From an uncultured Opitutaceae bacterium (GTDB lineage: Bacteria > Verrucomicrobiota > Verrucomicrobiia > Opitutales > Opitutaceae), in NCBI GenBank assembly GCA_937128785.1, contig CAKZMS010000186.1:1-11427 (forward strand): DNA of 11,427 nucleotides, given 5' to 3'. The translations under genes and the position numbers were made by a program. This document shows, in pieces, positions 6,376-11,427 of this stretch. Within the stretch, counting starts at the first letter, position 1. The number at the start of each line of letters is the position of its first letter. Under the pieces are notes generated by a model, which was not told the origin of the DNA, did not search any database, and saw only the letters and a list, made by a program, of their open reading frames with translations.

Positions 6376-8034
6376 ATGAGCACTTCCTCGTCATCCGCAA
6401 ATCCGCTCTGGCTGGCGTTGATCATGGTGATCGGCGGGTTGGGGCTCGGTTTGGCGGCGTGGATGTTACCGGTTAACATCAACGCCCTGCCTCCGGCACT
6501 GGTCGAGGAGGCGGGGGAGCGCTCGGCCGGAACCGCCGCGTTGGGCGAGGTGCTGCTCGAACGGGAAAAGCTGGGTCCGGCCGCGCTGGTGTTGCAGGCG
6601 GTCACGGCCGTCGATGCGCCCGGCACCGAGCCCTTGGCCGAGGGACTCCAACGCGCCCGGAACCTCCAACCGGAACTCGTGCCCTGGGGCGGCTGGGATC
6701 CGTTTCTGGAACCGCTGGTGACCAACGCGCCCGAGCTGACCGAGTCGACACCGGTGCTGCAGTTTTTTGTCGCGACCGATGCCCGGACAGCTCTGGCGGG
6801 CTTTTTGAGCAACTCGCGCTCCTCCGGCGTGCGGAGTCTGCTGCGCTTGCGGGAGATTGATCGGGCGGTACAGTTTGTGCCAGCGACCCGGCCCGGCGGA
6901 CAGGTGCTGGATGCGACCGTGTTGCTGACGGCGCTGCTCTACCAAGGCGAGCATCTCTCCGATTCGCTGCGGCGGGAGGTGCGCGGACTGGCTGAGCAGG
7001 CGTTGGCCGAAAACGATTTAGCGGGGATCGAACCCTATCTCCTCGACCTGCTCTCGCTGGGCAAACGGCTGGACTGGATGCAGCTGACTGAGCTCATGCG
7101 CCTGATCGATAGCACGGAAACGGTGGCGGAGTTCGCCCACCTGAGCCGGTTGGCGGCAGATGACTTGGCTATCATCTACACGGCGGCGCTCGCAGCGGAT
7201 GCGGCGGATCCGGTCGCCAACTACTTGATCCGGTTTGGCCGCCAAGGATTGGCTGATCTCGAATTTGCCCTCGGAGCGGGTCAAGGCGCGGTGAAGCAAT
7301 TGTTACAACGACAGGTGCCGATCAATCGCGACAGCGGTCCCACGCTCGGCGCGCTGGCGGCGCTGGCGCTGCTGCATCCCGGGGTGCTGTTGGGACTGAA
7401 GTATCTCGGACTGCTTGGGGGCGCGTTCATCGTCTTCCGCGGAGTCGATCGCTACTTCCTGGCCCGGACCAGTCAAGGGGCGTTGCCGCATCTCTCCAGC
7501 GGCGTATTGGCGGTGTTCGCCGCTGCGCTCATCATCCTCGCCACCGAACCGTTCCTGCTGCGGGCGGCACCGGTTTCTGAATTCAAACTTTCCTTTGCCG
7601 TGCCAGTGCTGGCCGATCTTTCCGACGGCGCATCAGCCGAGCTCACTCCCCCCACTTCCACCATGGATTCCTCAACCTTAATCTCCATTGGATTCTTCGC
7701 CGCCCTGCAGGTGGCGATGTATCTGATCTGCCTGCTCAAAATCACCGAAATCAGCAAACGCGAGGTCGCCCCCCTGGTGAAACTCAAGTTGATGGAAAAC
7801 GAAGAGAACCTCTTCGACGGCGGGCTGTATGTCGGCATCGGCGGCACCGCCACCGCTTTGGTGCTGCAGGTGCTCGGTGTGATTGAACCCAACCTGCTCG
7901 CAGCCTATTCCTCCAATCTCTTTGGCATCACCTGCGTGGCCCTCGTGAAGATCCGCCACGTGCGCCCCTACAAGTGTAAGCTCATCCTCGAGAGTGAAGA
8001 CCTGCTCACGCGCGCCGATGTGAAGTCCATCTGA
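6376..8034 (+). CDS. Six-span membrane protein with large exported domain; possible MotA/TolQ-like component
   Basis: I do not recognise a named family. The start is the ATG at 6376 (552 residues), because it leads straight into a membrane span; an earlier in-frame ATG at 6313 overlaps def and adds a basic tail. Spans appear at about 11-30, 324-353, 375-393, 434-454, 484-503 and 506-525. Residues 31-323 form a large, Ala/Leu-rich, mainly helical domain that should be periplasmic. Short basic loops (RGVDRYFLAR, KIRHVRPYK) fit the positive-inside rule. The last four spans follow the in-out-in order of MotA/TolQ-type channels. The final two carry threonines (GIGGTATAL at 487-495; GITC at 517-520), as TolQ and ExbB do. 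However, the cytoplasmic loop is short (about 29 residues). The next gene, 21 bp downstream, encodes the likely partner. The channel role is inference. Confidence 0.88.
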   Translation: MSTSSSSANPLWLALIMVIGGLGLGLAAWMLPVNINALPPALVEEAGERSAGTAALGEVLLEREKLGPAALVLQAVTAVDAPGTEPLAEGLQRARNLQPELVPWGGWDPFLEPLVTNAPELTESTPVLQFFVATDARTALAGFLSNSRSSGVRSLLRLREIDRAVQFVPATRPGGQVLDATVLLTALLYQGEHLSDSLRREVRGLAEQALAENDLAGIEPYLLDLLSLGKRLDWMQLTELMRLIDSTETVAEFAHLSRLAADDLAIIYTAALAADAADPVANYLIRFGRQGLADLEFALGAGQGAVKQLLQRQVPINRDSGPTLGALAALALLHPGVLLGLKYLGLLGGAFIVFRGVDRYFLARTSQGALPHLSSGVLAVFAAALIILATEPFLLRAAPVSEFKLSFAVPVLADLSDGASAELTPPTSTMDSSTLISIGFFAALQVAMYLICLLKITEISKREVAPLVKLKLMENEENLFDGGLYVGIGGTATALVLQVLGVIEPNLLAAYSSNLFGITCVALVKIRHVRPYKCKLILESEDLLTRADVKSI

Positions 8035-8055
8035 CGAGTCCCCGACAACTCGATT

Positions 8056-9531
8056 ATGAATCGCACCCTCCTGCTCATCCTCTGTGATTTCCTGCTGCTG
8101 ACGCTGCTGGCGCTCACCAAGTGGGAGACGGCCGAGCCCGAGCGCCCGGTGGCCGAGGCCGTGGAAATTGAGGGCGGGGAAGACGCGGTCACCGCCGCCG
8201 ATGACATTGTGGCGTTGATGCAGCAGTCGTTCGACGAACAGGCGGAGGCCCAGGCCGAGCTCGAAGCGGAACGCATCCGGCTTGAGGAGGAGAAAGCGGC
8301 CGAGGCCGCCGAGCTTGCCGCTCAACTCGAGCAGCGTCGCCGGGCGTTGCAGGCGGCGGCATCCCAGATTGCCGAACGGGATCGAACCCTGTCGCAGCTT
8401 CAGACCGAGCAACAGAATCTCTCCCAGAATCTGGCCGCCCAACAAACCCAGGCCGAGCAGCTCGCGCAGGAACTCAGCAGCAAGGAGCGGGAAGCCGCCG
8501 CCTCGCGCGCCCGGCTCGAACAATTGCAACGCGATCTGGAAGCCCGCGAGGCTGAGGCCAATGAACGCGCCGCCCAGGTGGCCCGTCTGGAGCAGGAACG
8601 CGTTGCGGCCCAGGCCGAGATTGAAAACCTGAGTGTGGCGGTGCGCGTCGCGGAGCAGGAAAAGGTGCTGCTGCGCGAGACGGCCGACACCTATCGTGAA
8701 CAGGCGGAGATCGAACGCGTTGAGCGACTTAAGGCGCAGGAGACCGCCGTGCAGCTCGCCGAAGGCGTGGGGGAGTTGGCCGAGCAGTCGGCGGAAATTA
8801 CGGCGGAGATTCGCGACAATCGACCGATCAATGCGAACACCCTGTTCAGCGAGTTTCTCCTTAACCGCGTGCCGACCACTTTCGCCGCTCGTCGGCCCGG
8901 CATGTTTGGCGCCGATGTGGATCGCGCCGACCGCACCCGAACGATTTTGGTTTCAGATGGCGCGCAGACCTACGCGGTCATGCACGTCGAGGCTTCGACG
9001 TTTAACTTTGCGGAACCGCCGTCGAATTGGGATCGGATCGATGTCCGGCTGGAACGAGACAGTGCGGTGGTTTCGCCGCCGGCCATGAATTTTCTCCGGC
9101 GAGACCCGCGCTTGCTCACGCTGCCGTTGACGGAGGCCGAAGTCGAATCACTCGGCGTAAAAGTATATGAGCTGGCGACCGACCCGTTTCGGTTTCCGGA
9201 AGCAGTGCTGATCAACAACGGGGGCGAGGGCTACGGGGAGGTTCCGTTCAAGTTGGAAGCCGCCCTGCCGGGCTATGTGCGGATGGACAATCGCTTCGTG
9301 CGGAGATTAGTGGGCGATTTTCCGCCCAGCCGGGGTGATCTGGTGCTCTCCAAGACCGGGCGCCTGCTCGGCATCATGGTGACGGAAGACCTTTGCGCGC
9401 TCTTGGATGATTTTGCGGTTCAGGCCACGCTGCTGACCGGCGACACCACTGGGCAGGGAGAAGCGGCCATACTGGAGAGTATGCGACAGCAATCCACGCG
9501 CGCTCGAAATACCGGCCCCCCGGGTCGGTAG
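8056..9531 (+). CDS. Single-span coiled-coil protein; possible MotB/TolR-like partner
   Basis: The protein has 491 residues. One N-terminal membrane span (residues 3-21) contains an aspartate, LILCDFLLLTLLALTKW, with Asp11 in the first half of the span. This recalls the ion-carrying Asp in the single span of MotB, TolR and ExbD. An acidic linker (24-50) follows, then a long coiled coil (about 55-250) rich in Ala, Glu, Gln and Arg in heptad-like order. Residues 258-470 form a separate C-terminal domain of mixed strands and helices, ending in GDLVLSKTGRLLGIMV. That end resembles the last strands of trypsin-like peptidase folds, but no GDSGG serine motif is present. There is no OmpA-type peptidoglycan-binding domain. 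The gene lies 21 bp after the six-span membrane protein and is probably co-expressed. No Shine-Dalgarno is seen. Function is unproven. Confidence 0.9.
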   Translation: MNRTLLLILCDFLLLTLLALTKWETAEPERPVAEAVEIEGGEDAVTAADDIVALMQQSFDEQAEAQAELEAERIRLEEEKAAEAAELAAQLEQRRRALQAAASQIAERDRTLSQLQTEQQNLSQNLAAQQTQAEQLAQELSSKEREAAASRARLEQLQRDLEAREAEANERAAQVARLEQERVAAQAEIENLSVAVRVAEQEKVLLRETADTYREQAEIERVERLKAQETAVQLAEGVGELAEQSAEITAEIRDNRPINANTLFSEFLLNRVPTTFAARRPGMFGADVDRADRTRTILVSDGAQTYAVMHVEASTFNFAEPPSNWDRIDVRLERDSAVVSPPAMNFLRRDPRLLTLPLTEAEVESLGVKVYELATDPFRFPEAVLINNGGEGYGEVPFKLEAALPGYVRMDNRFVRRLVGDFPPSRGDLVLSKTGRLLGIMVTEDLCALLDDFAVQATLLTGDTTGQGEAAILESMRQQSTRARNTGPPGR

Positions 9532-9534
9532 GGT

Positions 9535-9561
9535 TTGGCATTTCCGGAAATTGTGTATGCT
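9535..9561 (+). promoter_or_regulatory. Candidate promoter with palindromic spacer before the phospholipase D gene
   Basis: TTGGCA (9535-9540, 5 of 6 to consensus) and TATGCT (9556-9561, 4 of 6) lie 15 bp apart, slightly short of ideal. The spacer holds a perfect 10-bp palindrome TTTCCGGAAA (9541-9550), which could be an operator. A start site about seven bases after the -10 would coincide with the ATG at 9568, giving a leaderless mRNA. This could let the phospholipase D gene be expressed apart from the pair upstream. Evidence is limited to the match and its position. Confidence 0.3.
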
Positions 9562-9567
9562 GCGGAA

Positions 9568-11118
9568 ATGTTGACCCCGCATGTTCGTCTGTTGCTCGGT
9601 GCAGCGCTCCTAATGGTAGGCGCTGGCTGTGCTTCGGTTGACTTCGATTCGCCGAAAGAAGTCACCTGCCACAAGGAAGACTTAAACGACACGCGGATGG
9701 CTCAGTTCGTCGAACCGTTGGTGGCGGGACAGCCGGAGGGGCATTCCGGATTTGCCCTGCAGCGGGACGGGGTCGAGGCGCTGGCGGCCCGCATCCTGTT
9801 GGCCAAAGGCGCTGAGCACACCATCGACACCCAATACTACCTCATCACCAATGACCGGGTGGGGAAGGTGTTCATCGGCACCCTGCTGGAGGCGGCCGAT
9901 CGCGGGGTTCGCGTGCGTTTGCTGCTGGATGATATTTTGGCCGGGGGCGCCTACGACGATGCGGTGGCGGCGCTCAGTTCGCATCCGAACTTTGAGGTGC
10001 GGATCTTCAATCCCTTTTCCAGTCGGGGCCTGCGGGTGCAGGATGGGTTGTTCGATTTTTCCCGGGTGAATCGTCGGATGCATAACAAGTCCTTCACGGT
10101 GGACAACGAGATCACGATCATCGGCGGACGTAACATCGCCGACGAGTATTTCGGCGCCCGCTCCGACCGGAATTTTGGTGATGCCGATCTCATGTGCATC
10201 GGGCCGGTAGTGGACGACGTGTCGCACATGTTCGATGACTATTGGAATAGCCGCTGGGCGGCGCCGGTGGGAGCGTTTGGGAAGCCGGTGGATAACCCCG
10301 AGAAGAAACTGGAAGAACTGCGGAAGGTGCTTGATGCCAATGGAGCCGAGATCGCCCAATCGATCTACGGTGAGGCGGTGAAGGCGGACATCGAGATGCT
10401 GGTGGATGAAGAGGACGAGGGCTTTTATTGGGCTCCTTATCGATTGGTCTATGATCCTGTGTCCAAGATCGCCGGAAGAGGTTTTAAGGCCGGAGACGGC
10501 ATCGCGGGGCAGCTGCATGAGGAGGTGCAGAAAGCCACCGAGGAGGTGTTGATCGTATCGCCATACTTTGTGCCGCTGAAGTCGGGAGTGGAATACTTGG
10601 AGGAATTGATCGGCCGTGGGATTCGCGTGCGGGTGGTGACCAATTCCCTTGGCGCGAACAATCATGGCATCGTGCACTCCGGCTACATGGCCTACCGCAA
10701 GCGCATGTTGCAGATCGGGGTCGAACTGTATGAGGTCAAATCGCACGCCCACGTTGTCGGAGTGGATCGCGGTTGGGCGGGAGCCGCCCTCGCCACGTTG
10801 CACACCAAGGCATTTTTAGTGGACCGGGATACCTTGTTTTTAGGCTCCTTCAATTGGGACCCCCGCTCGGTCGATCTGAATACCGAACTCGGGGCGGTGG
10901 TCTATTCTGAAGAGATGGGGCATGACGTCGCACTGGTGGCGGATGACGGAATCAAAAAGGGAACCTACCGGGTGAAGTTGGGCGAAAAAGGCGGTCTGGA
11001 ATGGTGGGATGAATCCGGCCCGGAGCCGATTGTTTATACCGGTGAGCCCGACGTGGGTTGGTGGCGGAAGTTTACCGTTAATCTGGGCCGCATGCTGCCG
11101 ATTCGAAAGCAGCTCTGA
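9568..11118 (+). CDS. Phospholipase D / cardiolipin synthase-like lipoprotein (ClsC/YmdC type)
   Basis: This 516-residue protein has two intact HKD catalytic motifs: RRMHNKSFTVD (His172, Lys174, Asp179) and LHTKAFLVD (His412, Lys414, Asp419). Each is followed by the usual glycine stretch (GGRNIADEYFG; GSFNWDPRS). Neighbouring blocks (HTIDTQYYL, GVRVRLLLDD, FNPFSSRGL, DFSRVNRR) match the ClsC/YmdC branch of cardiolipin synthases, which in E. coli joins phosphatidylglycerol to phosphatidylethanolamine to form cardiolipin. Residues 1-21 form a lipoprotein signal ending in VGAGC (Cys21), so the enzyme would be membrane anchored and outside the cytoplasm; E. coli ClsC lacks such a lipobox. The -3 position is Gly, which is less standard. 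I start at the ATG at 9568; an upstream TTG at 9535 would bury the signal. True cardiolipin synthesis versus general phospholipid hydrolysis cannot be settled here. Confidence 0.94.
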   Translation: MLTPHVRLLLGAALLMVGAGCASVDFDSPKEVTCHKEDLNDTRMAQFVEPLVAGQPEGHSGFALQRDGVEALAARILLAKGAEHTIDTQYYLITNDRVGKVFIGTLLEAADRGVRVRLLLDDILAGGAYDDAVAALSSHPNFEVRIFNPFSSRGLRVQDGLFDFSRVNRRMHNKSFTVDNEITIIGGRNIADEYFGARSDRNFGDADLMCIGPVVDDVSHMFDDYWNSRWAAPVGAFGKPVDNPEKKLEELRKVLDANGAEIAQSIYGEAVKADIEMLVDEEDEGFYWAPYRLVYDPVSKIAGRGFKAGDGIAGQLHEEVQKATEEVLIVSPYFVPLKSGVEYLEELIGRGIRVRVVTNSLGANNHGIVHSGYMAYRKRMLQIGVELYEVKSHAHVVGVDRGWAGAALATLHTKAFLVDRDTLFLGSFNWDPRSVDLNTELGAVVYSEEMGHDVALVADDGIKKGTYRVKLGEKGGLEWWDESGPEPIVYTGEPDVGWWRKFTVNLGRMLPIRKQL

Positions 11119-11134
11119 TCGGTGCGAACTTGTC

Positions 11135-11427
11135 ATGTCCGAGCGACCTTCGATACTGTGGGTGGTGACTACCCAGTGGCGGGGGCAGGCTTGGGGTGGG
11201 GCGGGAGATCCCAACGCGGCGACTTCCGCCCTCGATGCGCTGGCACGCCGAGGGATCAATTATCGTCAGGCCACCACGCCGCATCCGTTTGGTCCGTTTG
11301 CGCGGGCGGCGATGCTCACGGGGGTGCCGAGTCCGGAGAACGGCGTGGTCGACTATTACGACCCCTTGCCGACCGATTCCCGCACCATTGCGCACGAGAT
11401 GCAGGACCGTGGCCACCAGACGGCTTA
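11135..11427 (+). CDS. Sulfatase-superfamily protein, N-terminus only; likely inactive (partial)
   Basis: Ninety-seven codons are visible before the right edge. The N-terminus follows the sulfatase (alkaline phosphatase superfamily) layout: a hydrophobic strand (ILWVVTTQWRGQAWG), LDALARRGINYRQA at 33-46, then PHPFGPFARAAMLTG at 49-63, then GV (70-71) and RTIAHEMQDRGHQTA. In active sulfatases the first strand ends in T-T-D with an Asp metal ligand; here it is Gln14. The catalytic C/S-x-P-x-R motif, with a Cys or Ser made into formylglycine, aligns with G53-P-F-A-R57; the nucleophile position is glycine. No signal peptide is present, so the product is probably cytoplasmic. It follows the phospholipase D gene by 16 bp. 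Alternatives are a pseudoenzyme or a diverged relative with another role. C-terminal ligands are outside the window. Confidence 0.82.
   Translation, partial: MSERPSILWVVTTQWRGQAWGGAGDPNAATSALDALARRGINYRQATTPHPFGPFARAAMLTGVPSPENGVVDYYDPLPTDSRTIAHEMQDRGHQTA

Noticed and set aside
6315..6812. N-terminal extension of the deformylase frame up to 6812
   Set aside because: The added 166 residues are Ser/Ala/Arg-rich, overlap the divergent membrane-protein gene and have no deformylase similarity. The family start MVIPIVNYND is at 6314.
7678..8529. Minus-strand open frame spanning the junction of the membrane and coiled-coil genes
   Set aside because: It crosses two well-supported genes and is composed of Leu/Gly-rich text complementary to the coiled coil. 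No family features are seen.
8218..8805. Repetitive-looking DNA in the coiled-coil region considered as a tandem repeat
   Set aside because: Similarity comes from Glu/Ala/Gln/Arg-biased coding for heptads; no fixed DNA period is visible.
9682..10803. Long minus-strand open frame (373 codons) opposite the phospholipase D gene
   Set aside because: The opposite strand holds both HKD motifs in one clean frame. The antisense product is His/Arg-rich with no recognisable motif.
1..11427. CRISPR arrays, tRNA or rRNA genes, insertion sequences, phage or known defence genes
   Set aside because: I looked for regularly spaced repeats, cloverleaf-like segments, terminal inverted repeats and transposase or integrase motifs, and saw none. 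ZorA/ZorB-like defence was considered for the membrane pair, but no nuclease or helicase partner is in the window.

Overview
The window looks like chromosomal DNA of a GC-rich, Gram-negative, probably marine or aquatic bacterium. My best guess is Verrucomicrobiota, Opitutales/Opitutaceae-like. This rests on the families present (DUF3604 proteins, a DUF3313-type lipoprotein, a sulfatase-family protein, a lipoprotein phospholipase D), on several exported or lipid-anchored products, and on the near absence of Shine-Dalgarno sequences. It is an inference from style and families, not a proof. I see no tRNA, rRNA, CRISPR array, IS element, integrase or phage gene.

Layout. Ten protein genes sit in two divergent blocks around a 61-bp gap (6315-6375). 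The left block is on the minus strand. In transcription order it holds peptide deformylase (def), a secreted MORN-repeat protein, and a glycine-zipper/peptidoglycan-binding protein that overlaps the MORN gene by 4 bp (ATGA). After a 136-bp gap come two tandem paralogous DUF3604 genes 8 bp apart, then a DUF3313-like lipoprotein that runs off the left edge. The right block is on the plus strand: a six-span membrane protein, a single-span coiled-coil protein, a ClsC/YmdC-like HKD phospholipase D lipoprotein, and the start of a sulfatase-superfamily gene that runs off the right edge. Intergenic gaps in this block are 16-36 bp.

How the genes may work together. The left block is mostly cell-envelope or exported material: two secreted PHP-like hydrolase candidates of unknown substrate, a lipoprotein and two envelope-associated repeat or PG-binding proteins. 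Def is the only housekeeping gene. In the right block, the membrane protein and the coiled-coil protein look like a dedicated pair. The first ends in four spans with MotA/TolQ-like topology and threonines in the last two spans. The second has one N-terminal span carrying an aspartate (Asp11), followed by a long coiled coil and a C-terminal domain, as in MotB/TolR-type partners. I propose that this could be an undescribed ion-driven energising pair, at modest confidence. The partial sulfatase-like protein appears to lack both the catalytic Cys/Ser and the N-terminal metal ligand, so it may be a pseudoenzyme.

Functions of the DUF3604 proteins, the membrane/coiled-coil pair, the MORN protein and the lipoproteins cannot be fixed from sequence alone. 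Def and the HKD phospholipase D are secure.
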